Origin: Mageeibacillus sp. UBA5442
GTDB lineage: Bacteria > Bacillota > Clostridia > Saccharofermentanales > DTU023
Direction of reading: 5' to 3'
Length of the DNA stretch: 25,941 nt
Assembly (NCBI GenBank): GCA_002427475.1
Contig: DIRG01000070.1
Span: 1-25,941, forward strand
Both the position numbers and the translations under genes were made by a program. The notes beneath the pieces were generated by a model that saw nothing but the letters and a program-made list of their open reading frames with translations, had not been told where the DNA came from and searched no databases. Of this stretch, positions 1 to 8,056 are shown piece by piece. Every line of letters begins with the position of its first letter. Position 1 is the first letter of the stretch.

Positions 1-1002
1 CCGGAGGAAGCGAAGATTGTACGCTATATCTACCAATTGTACATGAAAGGCATGACACCGTATGGCATCGCAAAAAGGCTCGAAGAAGAAAATATCCTCT
101 CGCCGACGGGCAAAGAAAAATGGTATGGCGGCACCGTCGCCAGCATTTTAAGAAATGAAAAATATCGGGGTTCCGCCCTCTTACAAAAGAAATATACAGT
201 GGATTTTCTCACGAAGAAACAAAAGGTAAATGAAGGCGAAGTCCGGCAATATTATGTGGAGGACAGCCATCCGGCAATCATTGATCCTGACGAATTTGAC
301 CTCGTGCAGGCGGAATACGCAAGAAGAGAAAGCTTAGAAACTTATTACAGCAACAGCACGCCTTATTCAAGCAAACTCATCTGTGGTGATTGCGGAGCCT
401 TCTACGGCTCGAAGGTCTGGCATTCAAACACAAAGTACAAGCGAATCGTCTGGCAGTGTAATGACAAGTTTAAGCATGAAGAAAAATGCAGCACGCCGCA
501 CCTCTGCGAAGCGGAGATTCAAGAATCCTTTGTCAAGGCTCTGAGCCTGCTTTTAGCCGATAAAGAAAAACTGCTGATTCACTGCCGGGAACTAAAAGAT
601 GAACTGACGGATTGTTCTACAGAGGAAGCAAGGCTTCAGGAGCTTTCACAGGAGATGGAAGTGGTGGCGGAGATGATCTCGCGGATTGTAAACGAGAACG
701 CCACTCGGGCACTTGATCAGGAAGATTACCAAAAGCGCTACGACATGCAGGTTTCCCGTTACGAGGCTTTGCAGGCTGAATTTGAGGAAACACAGTTCGC
801 CATAGAGGATAAAAATCATCAAAGCTCGATCCTGAGCGGCTTTATGTTCGCCATCTTTGATTCGGATATCCTTCCCATAAAGTTCAGCAACACGCTCTGG
901 ATGGGTACTGTGGACACGGTGACGGTTGAGAGCGACAGCACTTTGCTTTACAGATTCAAGGACGGCAGCGAGATTTCGCTTACCATTCCCGGCAGAAACT
1001 GA
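1..1002 (+). CDS. Large serine recombinase, C-terminal part (5' end outside window)
   Basis: The reading frame is open from base 1, so the gene begins upstream; 333 residues are visible. Large serine recombinases cut and rejoin DNA at att sites to integrate or excise phages, transposons or conjugative elements. The N-terminal catalytic resolvase domain with its serine is not in the window. Visible are most of the 'recombinase' DNA-binding domain (about residues 1-110, including a GTVASILRNEKYRG segment), a zinc ribbon with C128, C131, C153 and C163, then a Glu/Lys-rich region (about 180-265) that could form a coiled coil, and a short C-terminal tail. It converges on tRNA-Trp and is unlike the housekeeping genes to its right, so it probably marks the end of an integrated element. 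The family is clear; the element type is not. Confidence 0.9.
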   Translation, partial: PEEAKIVRYIYQLYMKGMTPYGIAKRLEEENILSPTGKEKWYGGTVASILRNEKYRGSALLQKKYTVDFLTKKQKVNEGEVRQYYVEDSHPAIIDPDEFDLVQAEYARRESLETYYSNSTPYSSKLICGDCGAFYGSKVWHSNTKYKRIVWQCNDKFKHEEKCSTPHLCEAEIQESFVKALSLLLADKEKLLIHCRELKDELTDCSTEEARLQELSQEMEVVAEMISRIVNENATRALDQEDYQKRYDMQVSRYEALQAEFEETQFAIEDKNHQSSILSGFMFAIFDSDILPIKFSNTLWMGTVDTVTVESDSTLLYRFKDGSEISLTIPGRN

Positions 1003-1063
1003 ATTCTTTTTCGCTCATTTCTTCCGCCTAAAAGCTCCACTATCCTAATAGAAAAAACTTCAA

Positions 1064-1110
1064 AGTAAAAGAAAGCAGTTACCAATACAAGTAATTGTAT
1101 CAATAACTGC
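1064..1110 (-). terminator. Rho-independent terminator of tRNA-Trp
   Basis: Read on the minus strand just after the tRNA 3' end, GCAGTTA (1104-1110) pairs with TAACTGC (1075-1081). The interior, about TGATACAA against TTGTATTG, extends the stem with wobble pairs. The hairpin is followed by a T-rich run, TTTCTTTTAC (1065-1074). It ends the tRNA transcript before it runs into the convergent recombinase gene. Confidence 0.75.
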
Positions 1111-1119
1111 GTTCTAGGT

Positions 1120-1194
1120 TGGCAGGGGAGACAGGATTCGAACCCGCAACCTACGGTTTTGGAGACCGTTGCTCTACCGTTGAGCCACTCCCCT
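1120..1194 (-). tRNA. tRNA-Trp (anticodon CCA)
   Basis: The reverse complement folds as a complete 75-nt cloverleaf. It has a 7-bp acceptor stem AGGGGAG/CTCCCCT, a D stem GCTC/GAGC, an anticodon stem ACGGT/ACCGT with loop CTCCAAA (anticodon CCA at 1160-1162), a T arm containing TTCGAAT, discriminator G, and an encoded CCA tail at 1120-1122. It delivers tryptophan to UGG codons. It has its own promoter and terminator. A + strand open frame across it (giving AGETGFEPAT) is the familiar artefact of translating the antisense of a tRNA. Confidence 0.97.
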
Positions 1195-1224
1195 GTGTAG
1201 TAAAATCAAAATGCCAACGCGAAG

Positions 1225-1254
1225 ATCATATCATGTATAATAGCGACATGGCAA
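1225..1254 (-). promoter_or_regulatory. Promoter of tRNA-Trp
   Basis: On the minus strand a -35 box TTGCCA (1249-1254) and a -10 box TATGAT (1225-1230) are separated by 18 bp. Each matches the sigma-A consensus at 5 of 6 bases. Transcription should start near 1218, leaving a 5' leader of about 23 nt before the tRNA. The -35 box overlaps the rnhA start codon. Confidence 0.65.
1236..1241 (+). promoter_or_regulatory. Perfect -10 box directly before rnhA
   Basis: TATAAT lies 6 nt upstream of the ATG at 1248. No convincing -35 box exists at 16-18 bp (the best match is 2 of 6), and no TGn extension is present. If used, transcription would begin at about the A of the start codon. The box sits between the -35 and -10 of the opposite-strand tRNA-Trp promoter, so the two cannot be occupied together. 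Confidence 0.4.
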
Positions 1255-1721
1255 GTAAAGAGCAAATTAAATCAAAGAACGAATTATCAATTGTAGAGAT
1301 ATATACAGACGGCGCCTGCTCCGGTAATCCAGGGCCAGGTGGTTGGGCGGCGATACTCCGTTTCCGAGGCGTAGAGAAGGAAATCTCAGGCTTTGAGGAA
1401 CAGACGACTAATAACCGGATGGAGCTTAGTGCAGCTCTTATGGCCTTACGCGAATTAAAGCGTCCGTGCCGAGTTAATCTTTATAGCGACAGCGCATATC
1501 TGGTTTCGGCCTTTAATGAGAAATGGCTGGATAACTGGCAACGTAATGGTTGGAAAAACGCTGCAGGCACTGCAGTGAGTAATATTGACCTTTGGAAGGA
1601 ATTACTGAAAGAAAACGAGAGGCATCAAGTCTGCTGGATTAAAGTAAAGGGACATTCAAACCATGAGATGAATGACCGAGTAGACCAGATGGCCGTAAAT
1701 GAAATAAAAAGGAATACATAA
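1248..1721 (+). CDS. rnhA: Ribonuclease HI
   Basis: RNase HI cleaves the RNA strand of RNA:DNA hybrids (R-loops, primers) using two metal ions. All active-site residues are visible in a 157-residue protein of normal length: D21 in YTDGACSGNPGPGGW, E59 in NNRMEL, D81 in YSDSAY, H136 in KVKGHS and D146 in NDRVDQMA. A longer frame begins at 1119, but it reads through the antisense of tRNA-Trp, so it is not a real N-terminus. ATG 1248 is preferred; ATG 1233 lies before the -10 box. Neither has a Shine-Dalgarno sequence. The Nudix gene follows 17 nt after its stop. The window also holds an RNase HII (rnhB), giving two enzymes with overlapping substrates. Confidence 0.93.
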   Translation: MASKEQIKSKNELSIVEIYTDGACSGNPGPGGWAAILRFRGVEKEISGFEEQTTNNRMELSAALMALRELKRPCRVNLYSDSAYLVSAFNEKWLDNWQRNGWKNAAGTAVSNIDLWKELLKENERHQVCWIKVKGHSNHEMNDRVDQMAVNEIKRNT

Positions 1722-1738
1722 GTTTGAAGAGGAAACGT

Positions 1739-2407
1739 ATGGATCAAGATCAGATTAAAGATAAACCGCAGATAAGAAAGCCTGAAGTATTTGCGCAGGT
1801 GCCGGAGGAAGCTATTGCTCCTTTTGAGCACTCTGAGCCCTTGAAGTTACAGAGGAAACATCCAATTTTGCACGAAGAAACTCTGTCTTCTGACTTACGC
1901 TTCATCGGTAGAGTCTTCACGGTTGAAACCTTTGATGTGCAGCTGCCGGACGGACGGAAATCTAAGCGCGAAATTGTGCACCATCCCGGAGGTGCTTGCG
2001 TTCTTGCTCTCGATGAGAATCAGGATCTCTACTTGGTTAAACAATATCGAGTCGGTGCTCAGGCTCCTTTGCGGGAAATTCCAGCCGGTAAGCTGGAAGG
2101 GGAGGAGAATCCTCTTCTGTGTGCACGGCGCGAACTCTTAGAAGAAGTTGGGCTTATTGCAGATTCTTGGCAACTCCTAACACAGTTCTATCCTTCTCCC
2201 GGATATACCGATGAACTAATTTCTGTCTATTTGGCTACCAACCTCACAAAAGGCAAGCAGCAACTGGATGACGGAGAGTTTCTCACGGTCGAGAAAATAG
2301 CTCTGGATACCGCCATTGCAGAAGTGGAGTCTGGACAAATTAGTGACGGAAAGACTATTATTGCTATCTTGAAGACGGCCTATTTGCGAGCGAAAGGTGA
2401 ACTGTAA
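1739..2407 (+). CDS. nudF: Nudix hydrolase, probable ADP-ribose pyrophosphatase
   Basis: This enzyme hydrolyses a nucleoside diphosphate linked to another group. ADP-ribose to AMP and ribose-5-phosphate is the usual reaction of this subfamily. The Nudix box is complete at about residues 117-139, from GKLEGE through RELLEEVG, with the metal-binding REXXEE core. Upstream, VLALDENQDLYLVKQYR is the typical beta-strand region of the NudF group. ATG 1739 is chosen because AGAGG (1728-1732) lies 6 nt before it; an in-frame TTG at 1724 is possible but less well placed. At 222 residues it is longer than typical NudF proteins (about 185), owing to a charged N-terminal extension of roughly 45 residues with no motif I recognise. 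The substrate is inferred. Confidence 0.82.
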   Translation: MDQDQIKDKPQIRKPEVFAQVPEEAIAPFEHSEPLKLQRKHPILHEETLSSDLRFIGRVFTVETFDVQLPDGRKSKREIVHHPGGACVLALDENQDLYLVKQYRVGAQAPLREIPAGKLEGEENPLLCARRELLEEVGLIADSWQLLTQFYPSPGYTDELISVYLATNLTKGKQQLDDGEFLTVEKIALDTAIAEVESGQISDGKTIIAILKTAYLRAKGEL

Positions 2408-2415
2408 AGATATTT

Positions 2416-5073
2416 ATGGCAGAAAAAACTAACGACATTAGTGAATCTCCGCGTCTGGTTCGCGACATCTTGGGAATATTCCATCTCTCCTTGGCTGTGC
2501 TGCTCGGACTTGCCTTTTATGGACCGCAGAATAGCCTCGGAAGTCTAGGAGACCTGCTGCGCTTATTAGGACAAGGTTTCTTCGGTAGTTTTTCTTACGG
2601 GCTTCCTGTCGCTTTCTTAATCTGGGCTCTCTTGTATCTGCTCGAGCGTCGCAAAGAAATTTCTCGTGTACGTGTTATAACTTTGTTTGTTTGCGTTCTA
2701 CTTATTGCCGCGCTTTTTTCCATATTCACTCTCAGTGTAGGTGATCTGAAACTGCTAGTTGCAGAGCGGGAAGCTCCTTCTTTGGCTGGATTTAGAGCCA
2801 TTGCAGTGTTGTGGTCACATGGTGTGGATCCTTCGATACAAGTTAATGGTAGTGGCTTAAGCGGCGGACTTTTGGGCGGTTTGATTGGACAATCGTTGAG
2901 CTACATCGCCTCGGTGCCCGGAGCTGCTGTCATTATTTTCGGTTTAATCATCTCCAGTCTGATTTACGGTTTTTCCTTATCACCCTCACGCTATCTCGCC
3001 AGTCTTTCTGAACGGCGCCAACTGCGTTTGGAAGAAAGAGGGGCTGCGGAAGCTGAAGCTGGCGTGAATGCAGATTATGATCTTGAAGTAAGTCCTGATG
3101 ACGACCTTCCGAAGAAGGGGACGCTTCTTCCCAGTTGGATGGATGATGATACTGCAGCTTTGGAAGCTGCCACGGCCAGTGATGAGAGAACAAATATTGA
3201 TATTTGGGATAATTCTCCTTTTGGGAAACCTGTTTTTAATAGTGATAACAATGGCGAAAACGGTAAGGGTCTTGATTTTGCTCGACCTCCTGCGGATTAT
3301 CCTGCTAGCCAAAATATAGATGTGTCGACAGAGAACGGTCAGCCTTTCTTGTTTCCGGATGAAGAGAATGTTGCTGCAGAAAGTGCAGCTGCAAGTTCGA
3401 TCCGTCCTGCTGTTTTGGAAAGCAAGGGCAATTTACAAGAAGATCTCACCTCTGAACGTGAAAAGTGGGAAGACAGAACTGATGCCGCAGTCGCTCAGTT
3501 AGCGGCTGAAGGCAAGCAAGCCGCCAAGATCCAGCCTAAGAAGAGGCAGCAGGTTAATCTTTTCTCTGAGTACAAGGCGCCGCCTCTCAAGCTTTTGCGA
3601 GAGGACAGAGCCCTAATCAAGAGCTCTGCGGAAATACAGGACATAAGCAGTCAGGGACGCAAACTGGAAGAGACCTTAGAAAGTTTCGGTATTGAAGCAA
3701 AAATCGTCAATTACACAACCGGACCCACAATTACGCGCTACGAATTGTCTCCGGGACCAGGTGTGAAGGTCAGCAGGATCGTAAACCTGACTGATGATAT
3801 CGCCTTGAATCTCGCTGCTACTTCAGTCAGGATTGAAGCGCCGATTCCGGGTAAAGCGGCTATCGGTGTAGAGATACCGAATCGTAAGACCAACCCGGTA
3901 CTGCTACGTGGTCTTTTGGAGGATCCTGTCTACAAAAACACCGACGGTCACTTAGTTACGCCCTTAGGCCGTGATGCAGGTGGAGAAGTCATTCTCTGTG
4001 ACATAACTAAGATGCCTCACATGCTAATAGCCGGTGCAACCGGTTCAGGTAAATCTGTTTGTATTAACAACATCTTGATCAGTCTGCTCTATCGCTATTC
4101 GCCTAAGGAAATGCGTTTACTGATGATTGATCCCAAGATAGTTGAACTGAATATTTATAACGGCATCCCTCATTTATTACAACCCGTGGTGACTGATCCC
4201 GAAAAGGCTTACGGTGTCTTGAACTGGGCTGTTATAGAAATGGAAAAACGTTATAAGCTCTTCGCAGAACACACTGTCAGAGATATCAGAGCGTACAATC
4301 TCATGATTGAAAAGCAGTTGGCTAATGGGGCTAAACCAAGTCCGGAAGAAGATGACAATTTTGAAAAGCCAACTAAGATGCCTTATCTCATGATCGTTAT
4401 CGACGAGTTAGCCGATCTGATGGCAACCACATCGCGGCAGGTTGAAAGTGCCATTTCTCGTTTGATGGCTAAGGCTAGAGCTGCAGGCATTCACGTTTTG
4501 ATCGCCACCCAGCGTCCTTCGGTTGATGTTATTACCGGAGTAATCAAGGCTAACATTCCTTCGCGTATTGCCTTCGCAGTGACCTCGCACGTTGACTCCC
4601 GCACCATTTTGGACTCAGGAGGAGCTGAGAGGCTGCTCGGCAAAGGCGATATGCTCTACTATCCCCAGAGTGCTGCCAAGCCCCTGAGAGGGCAAGGAGC
4701 CTTCGTATCCGACCTTGAAGTGGAGCGCGTCCTTAAGTTCATCAAAGATTATTACCCGAGTGATTATGACGAATCGGTAGCAGATGCACTGGAGAATCCT
4801 GACGGAACAGATGTTTCCGCTGTGACCGGTGAAGAAGAAGATGAGCTCTTGATGCCAGCATTGCGTGTCTTGGTTGAAAACGGTTACGCCTCGGTTTCTC
4901 TCTTGCAGCGGAAGTTGACTGTAGGTTATCCGCGGGCGGCACGCATGATCGATCGTTTGCATGAATTAGGTTATGTGGGACCTTTTGAAGGTAGCAAACC
5001 ACGTGAACTCCTGATTAGCCCCGATCAATTTGAAAAACTTGCTGAGACGGACGAGGTCGGCGAAGATGAATAA
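2416..5073 (+). CDS. ftsK: DNA translocase FtsK/SpoIIIE
   Basis: This membrane-anchored hexameric ATPase pumps double-stranded DNA across the division or sporulation septum. The N-terminal 190 residues contain four hydrophobic segments. A variable, acidic linker (about 200-420) follows, then the motor: beta domain with IEAPIPGKAAIGVEIPN, Walker A AGATGSGKS near residue 540, Walker B LMIVIDELADLM near 657, and TQRPSVDVITG. The C-terminal winged-helix gamma domain (about 811-880) reads DNA polarity sequences. The 885-residue length is in the family range. The start ATG has no strong Shine-Dalgarno sequence within the usual distance, only AAGGTG about 16 nt upstream. From sequence alone I cannot say whether this is the vegetative FtsK or the sporulation SpoIIIE. 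Confidence 0.95.
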   Translation: MAEKTNDISESPRLVRDILGIFHLSLAVLLGLAFYGPQNSLGSLGDLLRLLGQGFFGSFSYGLPVAFLIWALLYLLERRKEISRVRVITLFVCVLLIAALFSIFTLSVGDLKLLVAEREAPSLAGFRAIAVLWSHGVDPSIQVNGSGLSGGLLGGLIGQSLSYIASVPGAAVIIFGLIISSLIYGFSLSPSRYLASLSERRQLRLEERGAAEAEAGVNADYDLEVSPDDDLPKKGTLLPSWMDDDTAALEAATASDERTNIDIWDNSPFGKPVFNSDNNGENGKGLDFARPPADYPASQNIDVSTENGQPFLFPDEENVAAESAAASSIRPAVLESKGNLQEDLTSEREKWEDRTDAAVAQLAAEGKQAAKIQPKKRQQVNLFSEYKAPPLKLLREDRALIKSSAEIQDISSQGRKLEETLESFGIEAKIVNYTTGPTITRYELSPGPGVKVSRIVNLTDDIALNLAATSVRIEAPIPGKAAIGVEIPNRKTNPVLLRGLLEDPVYKNTDGHLVTPLGRDAGGEVILCDITKMPHMLIAGATGSGKSVCINNILISLLYRYSPKEMRLLMIDPKIVELNIYNGIPHLLQPVVTDPEKAYGVLNWAVIEMEKRYKLFAEHTVRDIRAYNLMIEKQLANGAKPSPEEDDNFEKPTKMPYLMIVIDELADLMATTSRQVESAISRLMAKARAAGIHVLIATQRPSVDVITGVIKANIPSRIAFAVTSHVDSRTILDSGGAERLLGKGDMLYYPQSAAKPLRGQGAFVSDLEVERVLKFIKDYYPSDYDESVADALENPDGTDVSAVTGEEEDELLMPALRVLVENGYASVSLLQRKLTVGYPRAARMIDRLHELGYVGPFEGSKPRELLISPDQFEKLAETDEVGEDE

Positions 5074-6322
5074 GGATTTTACGTCTGAGAAGATAGACTC
5101 TGCTGAAATAATCACTATCGGCACTGAGCTTTTATTGGGCCAAACTCTGGACTCTAATTCTTATTACTTGTCCGGAAAGTTGTCAGATCTTGGTATAAAT
5201 ACATATAGGCGCCAAGTGGTGGGAGATCATCGCCAGAGAATTCACGATGCGATTTCGTCTGCTCTTGAATACAACGATCTGGTCGTTACTACAGGCGGGC
5301 TAGGGGCCAGCGACGATGACATTACCATGCAGGTCGTATCAGAGATAGCTGAGCGCGAACTGGTCAAGGACAGCTCCGTTATTGCGGCCATTAGAAAACT
5401 ATACCCTACGGCCGACCGCCCGGACTTTGTTATTCCTCTGGTTCCTGTAGGGGCAAAAGTTTTTCCTAACCGAAACGGTACTGCGCCTGCATCTTTTACA
5501 TCTTTTCCATATAAAGGTCAAACTCGACATATTCTGGTCTTACCGGGTCCTCCGGCTGAGAATGTACCTTTGTTTGAAGAGCAGGTGATGCCGTATCTGG
5601 CGCAATTTTGTCCGGCAGTTTTCAGACATCGCTATGTACGGATGATCGGCATCAGCGAATATAAGATGGAACAAGCTCTGAAAGATCTCATTGAAACCCA
5701 GACTAATCCAACGATTGCTCCCTATACATCCGAGGGGGAAGTCTTGCTGCGGATAACGCAAAGACTTGCAGAAGGCGACGAAGATAAGACGCAAGATATC
5801 ATTGATATTGTCGTCGATCGTTTAGCTGAATATATTTACGAAATCGGCCCGCGCTCGTTGGAGCAAGTTGTCGCCGACCAACTAAGAAGTAGAAATTTGA
5901 CTTGCGCTTTTGCTGAGTCTTGCACCGGTGGTGCTTTGGCGGCTAGGCTTGTGACGCTGTCTGAGACATCAAACGTATTCAAGGGGAGTATCGTAGCGTA
6001 CACAAGCACTGTTAAAAAGGAAGTTCTTGGAGTAGATCCCGAGATAATCGAGACGTATGGTGTTGTCAGCGCTGAATGCGCACAGGCCATGGTTGAAAAC
6101 TGTCGCAGCTTACTTAAAGCTGATCTTAACGTATCTGTAACCGGTTTTGCAGGCCCCGATGGCGGGAATTCCGATAATCCGGTAGGTACTGTATACTTTG
6201 GTGTGGCCGTGGGAGATAAAGTGTCCGTTCATAAGAAATATTTTCCCGGCAATCGCAAAAGAGTTATTAATTACGCCGTGAATACGGCTTTAGATCTCCT
6301 GAGGAGGAGCTGCGCAGAGTGA
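5066..6322 (+). CDS. cinA: CinA: competence/damage-inducible protein with NMN deamidase domain
   Basis: CinA has an N-terminal molybdopterin-binding-like (COG1058) domain and a C-terminal PncC-type domain that deamidates nicotinamide mononucleotide in NAD recycling. The N-terminal domain shows ITIGTELLLGQTLDSNS, TTGGLGASDDD, NGTAPASF and LPGPPAE; the C-terminal domain shows FAESCTGGALAARL, VTGFAGPDGG and VGTVYFG. ATG 5066 is chosen: it overlaps the ftsK stop by 8 nt, has GAGG (5053-5056) upstream and gives 418 residues, the normal length. An in-frame TTG at 5030 lies deep in ftsK and is less likely. cinA often sits next to recA in Bacillota; here murJ separates them. Confidence 0.93.
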   Translation: MNKDFTSEKIDSAEIITIGTELLLGQTLDSNSYYLSGKLSDLGINTYRRQVVGDHRQRIHDAISSALEYNDLVVTTGGLGASDDDITMQVVSEIAERELVKDSSVIAAIRKLYPTADRPDFVIPLVPVGAKVFPNRNGTAPASFTSFPYKGQTRHILVLPGPPAENVPLFEEQVMPYLAQFCPAVFRHRYVRMIGISEYKMEQALKDLIETQTNPTIAPYTSEGEVLLRITQRLAEGDEDKTQDIIDIVVDRLAEYIYEIGPRSLEQVVADQLRSRNLTCAFAESCTGGALAARLVTLSETSNVFKGSIVAYTSTVKKEVLGVDPEIIETYGVVSAECAQAMVENCRSLLKADLNVSVTGFAGPDGGNSDNPVGTVYFGVAVGDKVSVHKKYFPGNRKRVINYAVNTALDLLRRSCAE

Positions 6323-7935
6323 GAAGCCGGGAACCAAACAGACAACAATTTAATCAGAGAAAACCCGATCGGGTTTTGACCGTCGCTCAATCTACCTTTA
6401 TTGTCGCAGCCGCACTGACCCTGTCGAAGATCACAGGCTTTGTACGCGAAATATTAATAGCGCCGGTATTAGGCTATGGCATAAATACGGACGCATATTT
6501 TATCGGTTTCCAAATCCCGGATCTAGTCTATCAGCTGATGATAGGCGGAGCCATCGGAGCTGCACTGACGCCATTTATGTCTTCAGCGTTAGAAAAAGGG
6601 CAGGAACGCAGAGTTTGGCGCAGTGTCTCAATTTTTATCAATGTATTTTTGCTGGCGACGGCGATCGCGATCTTAATCGGAATAGTTTTTGCTCCGGGGA
6701 TAATATCGTCTTATAACGCAGATAAGGATCCTGAAGTCGTGGCGCGAGCGATAAAGGTTTCTCGCTCCTTATTTCCACAGATATTTTTCCTGATGGCTGC
6801 GGGCTTTTTATCCGGAATTTTACACGCTTATCGTTTATTTCAACGCAGTGCCTTCGGACCGACAATTTACAATCTTGCCTGCATAGTCCTAATAGTACTC
6901 TGGGGCAACACCTCCGCAGACGGACCAGCGCTGGCAGCAGCAGGCATTGTTGTTGCAGCAATAATCAATTTTGTCTTCATGATCTTTATGACACGGGACA
7001 AACTGGTGTTCTATCGCCCGACTATTTCAATGAAAGACAAGGGTTTCCGCCGTCTGTGGCATCTGGCCTTACCCACTTTAATTTCCGGCTCTGTAGTTCA
7101 GCTGAACTACATTATTCAAACTTCTTTCGCCAATCAATTTACAGGTGCGGTAACCGCTTTACAGCATGGAACAACGACTTGGACGGCTCCTTATGGAATT
7201 TTCGGAGTAGCAGTCAGCAACGTCATGACTCCAACTTTGTCGCGAGCTTTTGCCCGCAAAGATTACAAATCTATGCGCGGTATTTTCACGCAGTCTTTGC
7301 GGCGAGCTACTTTTCTGGTGACGCCATTTGCTGTAGCTTTTGCTGCTATGGCTGAAGAGACCATTGAAGCAATCTATCAGTGGAATAATGCGATACCTTA
7401 TGATCGCTTGTTAATCGAAGCTGATGTCTTGCGCATATACTGCCTGGCGATGATTGTGCAGACGGTGGTTCTTATGTACAACAATGCTTTCTATTCTCGT
7501 CAGACAACGAGGATAGCCTTGTTGACCAGTATTCTTTCGTTAGTCTTCACGCCGTTACTTTCTACTTTATTCACCAAGGTACTCGAATTCGGCATTTACG
7601 GATTGCCTCTGGCCTACGTTGTCAATTCAATCGGTCTGATGTTAATACTGCATTTCCTGTATCGCCACCATATTCCACAGGCCAGACCCTACCGGCTCTT
7701 CCCGTATTTCTTCCGACTTCTGCTGTTAGCACTTCCAACAGCCTTAGTGTATCTCGGCTTGAATACGCTTCCGATAAACATCAGCAGTAAACCGTTACAG
7801 TTGGTTTATTACGCAATCAAGTTAGTCATTGGCCTTCTGGTTTACTACCTAGCGGGACTGGCAATCAACCTCCACGAAGCAAAGGATATGCAGCGTGTTA
7901 TCAGGCGGGTTCTGCGTCTCAAAGCGGTTAAGTAA
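6319..7935 (+). CDS. murJ: Probable lipid II flippase MurJ (MviN family)
   Basis: MurJ flips the peptidoglycan precursor lipid II across the cytoplasmic membrane (MOP exporter superfamily). The 538-residue protein is hydrophobic throughout, with many membrane segments. Its N-terminal signature is typical: TLSKITGFVREILIAPVLG, then TDAYFIGFQIPDLVYQL and GAIGAALTPF. The GTG start overlaps the cinA TGA as GTGA and is preceded by GAGGAGG (6301-6307), so the two genes are translationally coupled. A position between cinA and recA is not the common arrangement. A related transporter of another wall or polysaccharide lipid intermediate is possible, but the signature favours MurJ. Confidence 0.88.
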   Translation: MRSREPNRQQFNQRKPDRVLTVAQSTFIVAAALTLSKITGFVREILIAPVLGYGINTDAYFIGFQIPDLVYQLMIGGAIGAALTPFMSSALEKGQERRVWRSVSIFINVFLLATAIAILIGIVFAPGIISSYNADKDPEVVARAIKVSRSLFPQIFFLMAAGFLSGILHAYRLFQRSAFGPTIYNLACIVLIVLWGNTSADGPALAAAGIVVAAIINFVFMIFMTRDKLVFYRPTISMKDKGFRRLWHLALPTLISGSVVQLNYIIQTSFANQFTGAVTALQHGTTTWTAPYGIFGVAVSNVMTPTLSRAFARKDYKSMRGIFTQSLRRATFLVTPFAVAFAAMAEETIEAIYQWNNAIPYDRLLIEADVLRIYCLAMIVQTVVLMYNNAFYSRQTTRIALLTSILSLVFTPLLSTLFTKVLEFGIYGLPLAYVVNSIGLMLILHFLYRHHIPQARPYRLFPYFFRLLLLALPTALVYLGLNTLPINISSKPLQLVYYAIKLVIGLLVYYLAGLAINLHEAKDMQRVIRRVLRLKAVK

Positions 7936-7937
7936 AA

Positions 7938-7971
7938 GTCAACATTTTGACTTCTGTCGACAGATAAATAA
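7938..7971 (+). repeat. Intergenic element, copy A (after murJ, before recA)
   Basis: Blocks GTCAAC, ATTTTG, CTT and GACAGATAAATAA occur here and, in the same order, at 17177-17205. Twenty-eight bases are shared, with one extra base in copy B and 1+5 extra bases in copy A. The copy begins 3 bases after the murJ stop. It contains AAGTCAA/TTGACTT (7936-7942/7947-7953, 4-nt loop) and the palindrome CTGTCGACAG (7954-7963). A promoter-like pair TCGACA-15-TAAGAT (7957-7983) overlaps its right half. Confidence 0.5.
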
Positions 7972-7982
7972 CGAAAATAAGA

Positions 7983-8011
7983 TTGCTTTTTTGTTGTAAA
8001 AGCTTTACTAT
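7983..8011 (+). promoter_or_regulatory. recA promoter
   Basis: TTGCTT (7983-7988) and TACTAT (8006-8011) are 17 bp apart, a moderate sigma-A type promoter. Transcription would start near 8018, inside the LexA-type box that follows. This geometry would let LexA block initiation directly. Confidence 0.5.
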
Positions 8012-8014
8012 AGT

Positions 8015-8028
8015 AGAACATAAGTTCG
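8015..8028 (+). promoter_or_regulatory. SOS (LexA/DinR) box of recA
   Basis: AGAACATAAGTTCG matches the Gram-positive LexA consensus (CGAAC-N4-GTTCG type): the half sites GAAC and GTTC are perfect and separated by 4 bp. It overlaps the predicted recA transcription start 28 nt upstream of the start codon, so LexA should repress recA-recX until DNA damage. Confidence 0.8.
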
Positions 8029-8056
8029 TTGAGAGCTAAACAGGAGGAATGTGAGC

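Noticed and set aside
1119..1247. N-terminal extension of the rnhA frame giving AGETGFEPAT
   Set aside because: It is the antisense of tRNA-Trp, a well-known false translation. The RNase HI fold begins only after residue 58 of that frame.
2986..3312. 108-residue minus-strand frame inside ftsK
   Set aside because: It lies opposite the low-complexity linker of a clear gene, has no ribosome binding site or family features, and is a shadow.
7936..7953. Hairpin AAGTCAA-CATT-TTGACTT after murJ as a terminator
   Set aside because: The stem is AT-rich and no T run follows, so it was kept only as part of the intergenic element.
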